Part shown: piece by piece, positions 6,609-13,200 of the stretch
How the letters are laid out: each line of letters opens with the position of its first letter
How positions within the stretch are numbered: the stretch's first letter is position 1
Assembly (NCBI GenBank): GCA_964497855.1
Contig: CAZCFM010000104.1
Location: forward strand, 1 to 13,200
Length of the DNA stretch: 13,200 nt
Source: CAYLNG01 sp964497855
GTDB taxonomy: Bacteria > Verrucomicrobiota > Kiritimatiellia > SS1-B-03-39 > UBA6053
Direction: 5' to 3'
Translations under genes and position numbers: made by a program
Notes under the pieces: generated by a model
Told to the model about the DNA's origin: nothing
Databases searched by the model: none
The model's input: the letters and a program-made list of their open reading frames with translations, nothing else

Positions 6609-7871
6609 GTGCCCTCCACAAGATCCAGGAATCGTTGGGCTGCCGCAAGATGGCTTCTGGCGCTCGTCGGTTTCATGGGAGGACTCGCCGGGCCCCTCCC
6701 GGCGGGGGAGCTGGAGTCGTTCCGCGAAGTGGCGGTGGCCCAGGATGCCCTCTACGCGCGGCAACACCTCGAACAACGCCAGAACCTGAACGAGATGTAC
6801 GTGGGGGCCATCAGCAACCAGATACAGAAAGCCACAGCGGCGGGAGACCTGCAACGCGTGCTGCGGCTGCGGGAGGTGGTGGCGGATTTCGCTGAAAACG
6901 GACCGTCTGTGCTGGGCCCTCCCCACGTGGAAGACCCCGAATTCGCCCGCGGCCAGGAGACCTGGGTGCGGCTGGACCGGGACCTGCAACGCCAGCATGG
7001 AGAGAAGATGCTGCGTTTATTGCAGCAATTTGAAGAGGTCCTCGGTCAATTGCAGATTCGCCTGACCCGCGAAGGACGGATTGACGAGGCCCTCCTTGTG
7101 CAGGAGGAGCGAAAAAAATGGGCCGCGGATTCCCGGAAAGCAGAATGGGAAACGCTGGTGGCGGAAACCGCCCCGCCAGAATCAATGGAAACCGCAGCGC
7201 AGGCTGGCCCGGAGTTGCCAATCCTCAGCGCCTACAACGCCACGTTGGTTTTATATTATTCTTTTGATCGCGAGGATCGCGGGCGGATTCTGGACCGCAG
7301 CCGTGAACGGAATCACGGACAGGCAAGCTCCCTCGGATGGGTCGCCCAAGGCCCGCGGGGAGGGGCGGCTTCTTTTGACGGCGCGAAATCTTCAATTGTT
7401 ATCCCCAACAGCAAAAGCCTTCAGAGCAACGCCTCCACCACGATCGCCTTTTGGATACGCCCTTCAAAATTAGGGGCCCGCACCAATCCCGTCAATAAAT
7501 CCTACGGCGGGGAATATACCCTCACCGTCGAGACCAACGGCGATGTGAATTTTTACCATGGGATCGCCGGGCGCGATGCGGAACCCTACCAAGGGGTCCA
7601 TATGGACAAAAGCCTGAAAGTGGGGGAGTGGACCCATCTGGCGCTGGTGCGCGATGCTGCCGCGCGCAAAGTGATCTGGTACCGCAACGGACAGCCCGTC
7701 CACTCGGAAGCCTCAACATATGCCGAGGTCAAGGCTTCGGACAAACCCCTCCGTATCGGCCAGGGCTATGCCGGATCCTTCCCCGGCGAACTGGATGAAC
7801 TCATGATTTTCCAGCAGGCGCTGGGGCCTGTCGACATCCAGCGCATCTACCGATCCGTCGGCGGAAAATGA
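6609..7871 (+). CDS. Exported protein with helical repeats and a C-terminal LamG (concanavalin-like) domain
   Basis: 420 residues from GTG 6609. The N-terminus has basic residues then ARWLLALVGFMGGLAGPLPAG, a signal peptide probably cut near residue 32. Residues about 35-185 are highly helical and charged. They contain two similar units of about 45 residues (about 48-95 and 123-171), each ending in a GDLQRVLRLRE- or GRIDEALLVQE-like segment. A Laminin_G_3-type beta-sandwich fills 211-418, with LVLYYSFD, GGAASFDGAKSSIVIPNS, STTIAFWIRP, GEWTHLALVRD, WYRNGQPV and FPGELDELMIF in the order usual for the fold. This coil plus LamG architecture is common in Planctomycetota and Verrucomicrobiota, and the domain often binds glycans. 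It is the last gene of the S41-Dabb operon (10 bp gap) and might be a substrate or partner of the protease; that is inference. Confidence 0.85.
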   Translation: MPSTRSRNRWAAARWLLALVGFMGGLAGPLPAGELESFREVAVAQDALYARQHLEQRQNLNEMYVGAISNQIQKATAAGDLQRVLRLREVVADFAENGPSVLGPPHVEDPEFARGQETWVRLDRDLQRQHGEKMLRLLQQFEEVLGQLQIRLTREGRIDEALLVQEERKKWAADSRKAEWETLVAETAPPESMETAAQAGPELPILSAYNATLVLYYSFDREDRGRILDRSRERNHGQASSLGWVAQGPRGGAASFDGAKSSIVIPNSKSLQSNASTTIAFWIRPSKLGARTNPVNKSYGGEYTLTVETNGDVNFYHGIAGRDAEPYQGVHMDKSLKVGEWTHLALVRDAAARKVIWYRNGQPVHSEASTYAEVKASDKPLRIGQGYAGSFPGELDELMIFQQALGPVDIQRIYRSVGGK

Positions 7872-7926
7872 TGGAGACCCATGTTTGCAGTTGATTTATT
7901 GTGCATATCGGGGATAGAGCTACCCC

Positions 7927-8637
7927 ATGAATCTTTTGGAACCCTACGCGACATGGAACGACGGCAAAGTGAGCTTCACCCGTCAGCAGGCCAGCCTTTT
8001 TGCCAAGCAGATTGCCGACGATTACAACCCCATTCACGATGTGGAGGCCAAACGCTTCTGTGTTCCTGGCGATTTGTTGTTTGCTGTACTCTTGTTTGAA
8101 ATTGGACTCTATCCCCGCATGAATTTCATTTTTTCGGGAATGGTGGCCGACGGGGTACCGCTGCATTTTCAGAATGGGGACGAAGGGCAGTTGCGCCTCG
8201 TGGACGAACGGGGAAAGGATTATCTGCTGGCCCACTATGAGGGAACCCCCACGCACGATACCGGACTCATTTCGGAAATTATCCGCAGCTACGTCCGCTT
8301 TTCAGGCCACAATTTCCCCCACATCCTCCAGCCCCTCATGGCGGAGCACAAGGTAATGATCAACATTGAACGGCCCCTGGTCATCTACGAAAGCATGTCC
8401 ATCGACCTCGCCCGTGTGGACATACGCAGCCCCGTGGTCGAACTCTCCGGCACAAGCATGGATGTGGACGGAAAACGCGGAAACGCGAGCCTTCGCTTCC
8501 GTTTTCTGGAAAACGGACAGCTCGTCGGCTACGGCGAAAAACGCATGGTCCTCAGTGGTCTCCGCGAATATGAAGAGGGGGCCATGCAACGCATGGTTGA
8601 CGAATACGCCCGCCGTAAAGAAAGTCGCGTCATCTGA
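7927..8637 (+). CDS. DUF3581-family protein, hotdog/MaoC-like
   Basis: 236 residues, close to the size I recall for DUF3581 proteins, which I know mainly from Gammaproteobacteria. The N-terminal part carries FAKQIADDYNPIHD (25-38), which resembles the hydratase-2 motif of MaoC-type hotdog enzymes. D32 and H37 would match their catalytic Asp and His. KRFCVPGDLLFAVLL follows, like the hotdog helix. The rest (60-236) is less recognisable but could form a second, degenerate hotdog. No signal peptide or membrane segment is seen. An acyl-CoA-related role is possible from the motif only; no function is established for the family as far as I know. The gene stands 55 bp after the LamG gene and 48 bp before lexA on the same strand. 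The start is the first ATG of the frame; the SD is poor. Confidence 0.75.
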   Translation: MNLLEPYATWNDGKVSFTRQQASLFAKQIADDYNPIHDVEAKRFCVPGDLLFAVLLFEIGLYPRMNFIFSGMVADGVPLHFQNGDEGQLRLVDERGKDYLLAHYEGTPTHDTGLISEIIRSYVRFSGHNFPHILQPLMAEHKVMINIERPLVIYESMSIDLARVDIRSPVVELSGTSMDVDGKRGNASLRFRFLENGQLVGYGEKRMVLSGLREYEEGAMQRMVDEYARRKESRVI

Positions 8638-8649
8638 TCTTTTTTCTTC

Positions 8650-8678
8650 TTGACCTGTCCACTGGACGTGCGTATAGC
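8650..8678 (+). promoter_or_regulatory. lexA promoter, probably giving a leaderless mRNA
   Basis: TTGACC (8650-8655, five of six), an exact 17-bp spacer, and TATAGC (8673-8678, four of six). The transcription start is expected at about 8684-8686, and the lexA ATG is at 8686. No SD is found upstream, which fits leaderless translation. The spacer contains a perfect inverted repeat. Confidence 0.6.
8657..8667 (+). promoter_or_regulatory. Candidate LexA operator (inverted repeat GTCCA-C-TGGAC)
   Basis: GTCCACTGGAC has perfect 5-bp arms around one central base and lies entirely between the -35 and -10 elements of lexA, the classic place for an autorepressor. It does not match the E. coli CTG-N10-CAG box or a TGTTC/GAACA palindrome. 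Assignment to LexA is inference. Confidence 0.4.
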
Positions 8679-8685
8679 CTTGAAC

Positions 8686-9294
8686 ATGGCTACTGAAAAA
8701 CAATCCCTGACTTCAAAACAGCGTGAGGTGTACGAATACATCCGCGAGTGCATCAAAACCCTGCACTGCCCTCCCACGGTCCGTCAGATTGCTGACCATT
8801 TTGGCATCCGCTCCCCCAAAGGCGTCACCGATCATCTGGGAATGCTTGAGCGCAAAGGCTGGATTCTCCGTCAACCCCACGTCAGCCGCGGGATACAATT
8901 GGCGGATGAAGAAGAGGGCATTCCCATTCTGGGTCGCGCCGCTGCGGGCCATCCCATTCTCGCCCAGCAACAGTTGCTCGGACACTTGAATTTCGCCCAG
9001 CTTTTTGGCCTGAAAGATCGTTTTTCCGTGCAGATTTCCGGTGACAGCATGGAAAAAGCCGGCATTCAGGATGGGGATTACGTTATTGTCCAGCGCGGAA
9101 AAGATTTCCGGGATGGCGATATCGTGGTGGCGGAAATCGAAGGCGAATCCACCGTGAAACGCATTTTTAAGGAATCCCGCGGACGTTACCGTCTGCAACC
9201 GGAAAGCGACCGCCACAAAGATCTTTTTGTGGATGCCCGTCAGCCCGACTTCCGCATCGCGGGAAAAGTTGTGGGTGTCGTTCGCCGGTATTGA
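8686..9294 (+). CDS. lexA: LexA, SOS-response repressor and self-cleaving S24 protease
   Basis: 202 residues from ATG 8686, the same length as E. coli LexA. Residues 1-72 form the winged helix-turn-helix, with LTSKQREVYEYIRECI, PPTVRQIADHFGIRSPKGVTDHL and SRGIQL. Residues 79-202 are the S24 domain. The self-cleavage bond is A87-G88 in GRAAAGHP. The nucleophile is S121 in SGDSMEKAGI and the general base is K158 in STVKRIF, 37 residues apart as in E. coli S119/K156. The recognition helix reads SPKGVTDHL where E. coli has SPNAAEEHL, so several base-contacting positions differ and an operator unlike the E. coli box is expected. An in-frame TTG at 8650 is part of the -35 element and is rejected as a start. 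It has its own promoter and lies 21 bp before the GH28 gene, which may be co-transcribed. Confidence 0.96.
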   Translation: MATEKQSLTSKQREVYEYIRECIKTLHCPPTVRQIADHFGIRSPKGVTDHLGMLERKGWILRQPHVSRGIQLADEEEGIPILGRAAAGHPILAQQQLLGHLNFAQLFGLKDRFSVQISGDSMEKAGIQDGDYVIVQRGKDFRDGDIVVAEIEGESTVKRIFKESRGRYRLQPESDRHKDLFVDARQPDFRIAGKVVGVVRRY

Positions 9295-9315
9295 TCTATT
9301 CAAAAGACCTTAGTT

Positions 9316-10518
9316 ATGGAATCACAGATGGCTATTGACGCCTTCACGGCAGCAGTGCAATCCCGCATTGACGACTGTGCGGCCCAAGGCGGAGGTCGTG
9401 TGGAGATTTCTTCCGGCCTCTGGATCTGTGGTTCCATCCAACTGCGTTCCGGCGTGGAACTCCATCTCGCGCACGGAGCCCGTTTGCGTGCCTCCGATGA
9501 TCCCTGCCTGTACAAGCCGGTCGGAGCAAATGACCCCAGTGTCACCGCCAATTCCAAACTCTGTGCCTTCCTCTGGGCGACGAAGGCAACGGATATTGCC
9601 GTCACGGGTAGCGGCGTGCTCGATGGCGGTGGCGATCCGGAGAACACGCCGGACTGGAAAACGGCCCAGGACATGTTCCGTCCCGCCCTTGTGTACTTGG
9701 AAGGTTGCCGAAGGGTCCGCATCGAAACCATACGGATTGTTGGTGCCAAATGGTGGACCCTTCATTTGCGCCGCTGTCAGGACATCTTTATTCGGGGCAT
9801 CTCCATGCGCAGCACCTGGCCAAACACCGATGGAATCGACCCCGACGGATGCCGCAATCTATTGATCAGCGACTGCCATCTGGTCTGCGGTGACGATTGT
9901 ATCGTCTTTAAAAGCACACAGGGCGATGCCAATGAAGACGCCGTCGTCACCAACTGCGTTCTGGAGACTGAAAAAGCCTGTTTGAAACTGGGCACCGAAA
10001 GTTTTGGCTATTTCCGAAACATTGTGATGAGCAACTGCGTGCTTTGCGGCGATGTGGGCTTTGGGCTGTATTTGAAAGATGGAGGGGTGATGGAAAACGT
10101 GCGGGCGATGAATTTGGTTTTTGACACCCAAAGCGCCTGGCCGGTGCTGATTGATGCCATGGCCCGGGATTACCGGAGTGGAAAATCGCCTGGCCACATC
10201 CGAAACATCTCCCTCAGTCATTGCTCGTTCCGTGGACCCGGACGCATTTGGATCGAAGGCTGTGCGGAACAGCCCCTGGAAAACATCCGCCTCCTGGAGC
10301 TCGACTGGTATGTCACGGATGGCCTTGCCGAGGATCGTTCTGGAAAACCTCTGGGTTCCGCCCGCGTGGTTGTGGACCCGGAACGTCCGCGTTATCAGGA
10401 CAGCCCGGCCCAGGTCCTGGCCATTCACACCAAGGGCTTTTCACTCGAAGGGCTCCGACTCCAAGGACCGGATGCGGCGCGTCCTCTGCTGGAATGTTTC
10501 GGCCTCGGATGTGCATGA
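9316..10518 (+). CDS. GH28-like right-handed beta-helix protein (polygalacturonase superfamily), no signal peptide
   Basis: 400 residues. It begins directly in the first part of the GH28 fold (AFTAAVQSRIDDCAAQGGGRVEI), without the usual leading segment or a signal peptide, so it is probably cytoplasmic. NTDGID (170-175) and CGDDCIVFKS (191-200) supply D172, D193 and D194, with the same 21-residue spacing as D180 to D201 in fungal polygalacturonase. The GHG motif is replaced by LGTESFGYFRNI (225-236), and the RIK site reads GLYLKDGG (250-257), leaving K254. GTES-type members are common in bacteria, but I recall a His after GTES where this protein has F230. It has 18 cysteines, high for the family. 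The substrate may be an unsaturated or decorated galacturonide; activity is uncertain. The start (9316 or 9328) has no SD. It follows lexA by 21 bp. Confidence 0.85.
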   Translation: MESQMAIDAFTAAVQSRIDDCAAQGGGRVEISSGLWICGSIQLRSGVELHLAHGARLRASDDPCLYKPVGANDPSVTANSKLCAFLWATKATDIAVTGSGVLDGGGDPENTPDWKTAQDMFRPALVYLEGCRRVRIETIRIVGAKWWTLHLRRCQDIFIRGISMRSTWPNTDGIDPDGCRNLLISDCHLVCGDDCIVFKSTQGDANEDAVVTNCVLETEKACLKLGTESFGYFRNIVMSNCVLCGDVGFGLYLKDGGVMENVRAMNLVFDTQSAWPVLIDAMARDYRSGKSPGHIRNISLSHCSFRGPGRIWIEGCAEQPLENIRLLELDWYVTDGLAEDRSGKPLGSARVVVDPERPRYQDSPAQVLAIHTKGFSLEGLRLQGPDAARPLLECFGLGCA

Positions 10519-10539
10519 TCCGATTCGCTTCGCATCCCA

Positions 10540-10956
10540 TCAACCCTCCCATTCCTCTTCGTAATCCGCTTCTTTCTCTTCTTCGGCTTCGATGAGGGGA
10601 ATGAGGAGGCGGACATCCGGGCTGGCGGCCCACAGTTCCACTTCCAGATAGGCACCGGGCGCTGGTTTCGGGTGTACGCGAAGCACACGCAGCTCCAGCT
10701 GCACGCCTCGAAGCTGCATTTCGCGAATCTGGAGCTGTAAACGGGCTGGGATATACCCAATCACCTGCGCATCCCATCGCAAGGGAATGCTTTCGTTTTG
10801 GTCACAGGTATCCTCGATTTCGAGGCGAATTCTCGCACCTTCCACAGGAAGGGTGGGGGGCACCCCTCCGGCCAGATCAAAGTGACCCAGTCGAAACATT
10901 TCGCCGAAACAGGGGCTCGCCATCAGGAAGAATATACGGATCAGAAGCAGTTTCAT
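10540..10956 (-). CDS. Small exported protein with a HIRAN-like domain
   Basis: 138 residues from ATG 10956, with GGAGA 5 nt upstream. Residues 1-18 (MKLLLIRIFFLMASPCFG) look like a signal peptide; the Cys at 16 is not in a good lipobox. Residues about 21-108 resemble the HIRAN beta-barrel. FRLGHFDLAGG matches the opening strand, EGARIRLEIE the second, IPLRWDAQVIGYIPARLQLQIREM the core iGYiPr motif, and GVQLELRVLRV the closing strand. Residues 123-137 are an acidic tail (EAEEEKEADYEEEWE). HIRAN domains in helicases such as HLTF bind DNA 3' ends, and their role outside those is unclear. It lies 141 bp downstream of the large minus-strand gene and its stop is 21 bp from the convergent GH28 stop. 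The domain assignment is by eye from a short motif. Confidence 0.65.
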   Translation of the reverse strand: MKLLLIRIFFLMASPCFGEMFRLGHFDLAGGVPPTLPVEGARIRLEIEDTCDQNESIPLRWDAQVIGYIPARLQLQIREMQLRGVQLELRVLRVHPKPAPGAYLEVELWAASPDVRLLIPLIEAEEEKEADYEEEWEG

Positions 10957-11097
10957 AACGGTCTCCAGGATTGGGGTTCATTCTGGAGAAGCCGTCGAAC
11001 CTGCAGTTTTCCGAAAAATCACAAATATTTTTTTCGATTCGTACAACAGCAACGGTACCCCCATTCGGGGATGCGCCCGCCGGACGATCACAGTCGA
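10957..11097. other. Intergenic gap between the two minus-strand exported-protein genes
   Basis: It holds an A/T-rich tract at about 11013-11037 and a 4-bp C/G stem-loop at 11059-11070 without a following T-run. No convincing terminator or promoter is seen, so whether the HIRAN-like gene is transcribed with its upstream neighbour is open. Confidence 0.4.
10962..10966 (-). promoter_or_regulatory. Ribosome binding site of the HIRAN-like gene
   Basis: GGAGA on the minus strand, 5 nt before the ATG at 10956, within a TGGAGA context. It supports that ATG as the true start. Confidence 0.7.
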
Positions 11098-13065
11098 TTA
11101 GCGATTGATGAAGCTCGATTCCGCCGTCAGTTCCTTGGCGGCTTCGAGGTCTTCGCGGCGAAGATGTTGCGGGCTGTCGCTGCGGATGCGGAACGTGCTT
11201 TCAAAGTGATGGCCGCCGGCGTTTACGGTCAAGGTGCCTGTTTTCCAGCCGAGATCGACAACGGGACTGTCGCGTCCCATCGTCCGCCACACCGCCCACT
11301 CCTCGGGATTGTTCCAGTCGCGGGTGACCCCGTCGCGCGTCACTGTCGGGATATCGTTTTCGGCATTGTGCTGGATTTCCAGTGTTTTGCCATCGGAGGA
11401 CTGAAACAACACGCGGCCGGTTTTAAGGGCGTCAATCTGAAGCGTGGACTTGGTTTCCACAGCGTGGACAAACGCATCAAAGTTCTCGAAGGGCCCCCCT
11501 TTTTCCTGAAGTTCGAGGGCGAAGCCGACGTAGGTGTCGGAGGCCGCTTTGGCCTGAATGGATTTGGGCTGGACGACAGGCATGCCCAGCTGGATGGGAT
11601 GTATCGCAAACCAGGTGTCTCCGCCATCGAGGAACCAGCGTTCGCCGCGGATTTGCCAGGTGCCAGGCTGGGCGAGCTGGAAGGTGAAGGGCTCGTTGTG
11701 GGCCTTGCGGAGCCAGATCATCCGATTGGCGTACTGGGCAATTTGATCGCCGGCGTGTTTCGCGTTGAGTTTGGGTTGGGAATTGATGGACAGGCTGTTG
11801 GTGCCGGTTTCCCCGCGATTAAAGGTGATGCGCAGGGGTAGAATGTCGCCGTCAGGTTGTGCGGAGACAACGCTGCCTGCGGTGACGGTCCGTCCGAGCC
11901 AGAGGGTTTCAAAAAAACCAGGACGATCGGATTGGCCCGGTTTCCAATTTTCGTAGAGAGGTTTGGTGGCCAGAATTTCCACGGGAAGTTCCAGATCGCG
12001 GCGGGCGAGGGCCAGCACGGCCTCGGGGGGGCGATACCCGGAGGCGATGGCGAAGAGCTGTTCATGATCTTCCCGCAGAGCTGCGCCGGCCTGTGGGAAA
12101 TAGAGGCCGAAAAACTTCATCGAGGCGTCGCCCTGCTGGCTGGTCTGACTGTAGTCGCGCTTCGATGCTCCGGCAAAAGTATTGCGATGGTTTTTCAGCG
12201 CGGCGGAGGTGAAGAAATGATCGAGGACGACTTTGGCGGCGCTGCGCACTTCCGGGTCTTTGGCGAAGTCGTAGAGATTGAGGAGTGGCGAGATGTTGTG
12301 CGGCTGGTACGTGGTGGAGTCCCATTCGCCCTGACCGATGTGATAGGGAGCCCAGAAGTAGCCGTAGAGTTCCACTTTGGCTTTTTGGCGGGTGGCTTCG
12401 TTGCCGCTGGCTTCGGCGAAAAGGTAGACGGCCTGAGCACTCATCAGGTAAAGGTTGTCTGTGCGCCGGGGGTCCAGTTGGCGGTGGCCAAAACGGTTGG
12501 GGCCCCAGCCTTGGGCATCGGGATCAAAACGTCGGTAGAGCGGGTGGGCGACCTGGGCCGGATGATCGCGGGTCCATTTCGAAATGGCTTTTTCAAAGGT
12601 TTCGCGGTACTCCGGGGACATCAGATGCCCAAACTGGAAATACTTCCGGGTTTGGGCTTTCAGGGTAAAGGCGGGGTAGAGATCGACGCCGAAGGTGTGG
12701 TCGCTTTCTCCGGGATTCATGGGCTGGTCCGGGGCCTGCAGTACGGCCATGCCTGGATCCACGTTGCCGGCAAGAACATGCAGCATGGCGTTGGGATAGG
12801 ACCACTTTTCACTTTCGAAAATCAGGCGGTTGTCGACTTTTTTCCAGGCCGTGGGGCCGCCGGTCCAGCGTTTCAACACGTCATTGCTGCGCGAACGGAA
12901 ACCGGCTTCGTATTCCGGGGTGACCGGATTCCGCAGTTCTTCGGGAACAGAGGGCGGGTGAAGGGTGAGGAGTCCATCTTCTCCCAGGGTGGTCAATGGC
13001 GGGGGTTGTCCATGGAGAACCAGGGAAATCAGACAGGAACCTAGAAAAACTGAGAAAGAATTCAT
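11098..13065 (-). CDS. Large exported protein, toroid plus beta-sandwich, polysaccharide-lyase-like
   Basis: 655 residues from ATG 13065. The N-terminus (MNSFSVFLGSCLISLVLHGQ) is signal-peptide-like. Residues about 150-350 look like an alpha/alpha toroid: helices with RRTDNLYLMSAQAVYLFAEAS (200-220), GQGEWDSTTYQPHNISPLLN (244-263) and LYDFAKDPEVR. Residues about 400-625 are beta-rich, with GDTWFAIHPIQLG and a WAVWRTMG segment, like the C-terminal sandwich of toroid lyases such as the heparinase and alginate lyase families. H193, H256 and several Tyr and Arg residues are candidate active-site residues, but I cannot map a known catalytic set. The longer ATG at 13107 is rejected because it lies inside the -10 element of the promoter. 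I recognise a group of hypothetical secreted proteins of Bacteroidota and PVC bacteria rather than a named CAZy family. A polysaccharide substrate is inference. Confidence 0.7.
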   Translation of the reverse strand: MNSFSVFLGSCLISLVLHGQPPPLTTLGEDGLLTLHPPSVPEELRNPVTPEYEAGFRSRSNDVLKRWTGGPTAWKKVDNRLIFESEKWSYPNAMLHVLAGNVDPGMAVLQAPDQPMNPGESDHTFGVDLYPAFTLKAQTRKYFQFGHLMSPEYRETFEKAISKWTRDHPAQVAHPLYRRFDPDAQGWGPNRFGHRQLDPRRTDNLYLMSAQAVYLFAEASGNEATRQKAKVELYGYFWAPYHIGQGEWDSTTYQPHNISPLLNLYDFAKDPEVRSAAKVVLDHFFTSAALKNHRNTFAGASKRDYSQTSQQGDASMKFFGLYFPQAGAALREDHEQLFAIASGYRPPEAVLALARRDLELPVEILATKPLYENWKPGQSDRPGFFETLWLGRTVTAGSVVSAQPDGDILPLRITFNRGETGTNSLSINSQPKLNAKHAGDQIAQYANRMIWLRKAHNEPFTFQLAQPGTWQIRGERWFLDGGDTWFAIHPIQLGMPVVQPKSIQAKAASDTYVGFALELQEKGGPFENFDAFVHAVETKSTLQIDALKTGRVLFQSSDGKTLEIQHNAENDIPTVTRDGVTRDWNNPEEWAVWRTMGRDSPVVDLGWKTGTLTVNAGGHHFESTFRIRSDSPQHLRREDLEAAKELTAESSFINR

Positions 13066-13102
13066 GGTGAGATTACAACGATCCGACGTAGTGCGTTGGA
13101 CG

Positions 13103-13131
13103 AACATAGTACCCCAACCAGCGTTTGTCCA
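13103..13131 (-). promoter_or_regulatory. Sigma-70-type promoter of the large exported-protein gene
   Basis: On the minus strand TGGACA (13131-13126, five of six), an exact 17-bp spacer, and TATGTT (13108-13103, four of six). The transcript should start near 13096, about 30 nt before ATG 13065. The alternative ATG at 13107 is inside the -10 element and would not be transcribed. Confidence 0.5.
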
Positions 13132-13200
13132 CTCCCGATGCTCGTTTCCAGCACTGAAGAATTGAGGAGTTCTGGATCGGCCCCGGAAGAGTTTAAGTCG

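Noticed and set aside
8639..8649. T-rich run after the DUF3581 gene as an intrinsic terminator
   Set aside because: No hairpin precedes the T-run; it is more likely promoter-upstream A/T sequence of lexA.
11058..11070. CCCC-ATTC-GGGG stem-loop as terminator of the large minus-strand gene
   Set aside because: The stem is only 4 bp and no T-tract follows on the minus strand.
10798..13044. Long plus-strand frames (347 and 395 residues) opposite the exported-protein genes
   Set aside because: They are shadows of the minus-strand gene, which has a promoter, a signal peptide and a globular domain pattern.
13066..13107. ATG 13107 as the start of the large exported protein
   Set aside because: This ATG lies within the TATGTT -10 element, so it would be upstream of the transcript start.
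1..13200. Search for CRISPR arrays, tRNA or rRNA genes, IS ends, toxin-antitoxin or defence genes
   Set aside because: No regularly spaced repeats, cloverleaf-like sequences, transposase motifs or typical defence domains were seen on either strand.

Overview
This 13.2 kb, fairly GC-rich window looks like ordinary bacterial chromosome. It encodes about ten genes, densely packed, with no RNA genes, CRISPR array or insertion sequence that I can see. The gene content suggests a PVC-group bacterium, probably Verrucomicrobiota: a signal-peptide protein with helical repeats and a LamG domain, a Prc/Tsp-type S41 protease with an Ala/Pro/Glu-rich insert, a GTES-type GH28 beta-helix protein, and a large secreted carbohydrate-active-looking protein. 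This placement is inferred from protein character only. Several genes lack a Shine-Dalgarno (SD) sequence, while others have very good ones.

Left part (1-3773). A minus-strand ECF sigma factor runs off the left edge. It diverges from an 800-residue 2-oxoglutarate/Fe(II) oxygenase with a long helical C-terminal region. That gene converges, with 8 bp between stops, on a minus-strand minimal M50 membrane metalloprotease.

Middle (4014-7871). Divergent from the M50 gene is a three-gene operon: a Prc/Tsp-like periplasmic S41 protease, a small Dabb-domain protein (GTGA overlap), and a secreted coiled-coil plus LamG protein (10 bp gap). An ECF sigma factor, a site-2-type M50 protease and an S41 protease within about 6 kb could be parts of a regulated-proteolysis signalling route. 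An anti-sigma gene, if present, would lie just off the left edge.

Right part (7927-13200). A DUF3581 hotdog-like protein precedes lexA. The lexA promoter sits right against its start codon and carries a perfect inverted repeat in its spacer, so the gene looks leaderless and autoregulated through a non-E. coli operator. A cysteine-rich GH28-like protein without a signal peptide follows lexA by 21 bp. Convergent to it on the minus strand are a small secreted HIRAN-like protein and a 655-residue secreted protein with toroid plus beta-sandwich character. These last genes may belong to polysaccharide or cell-surface metabolism.

No obvious defence island or mobile element is present. The most interesting points are the possible S41/M50/ECF cascade, the unusual lexA control region, the HIRAN-like domain on an exported protein, and the GH28 protein with altered active-site residues.
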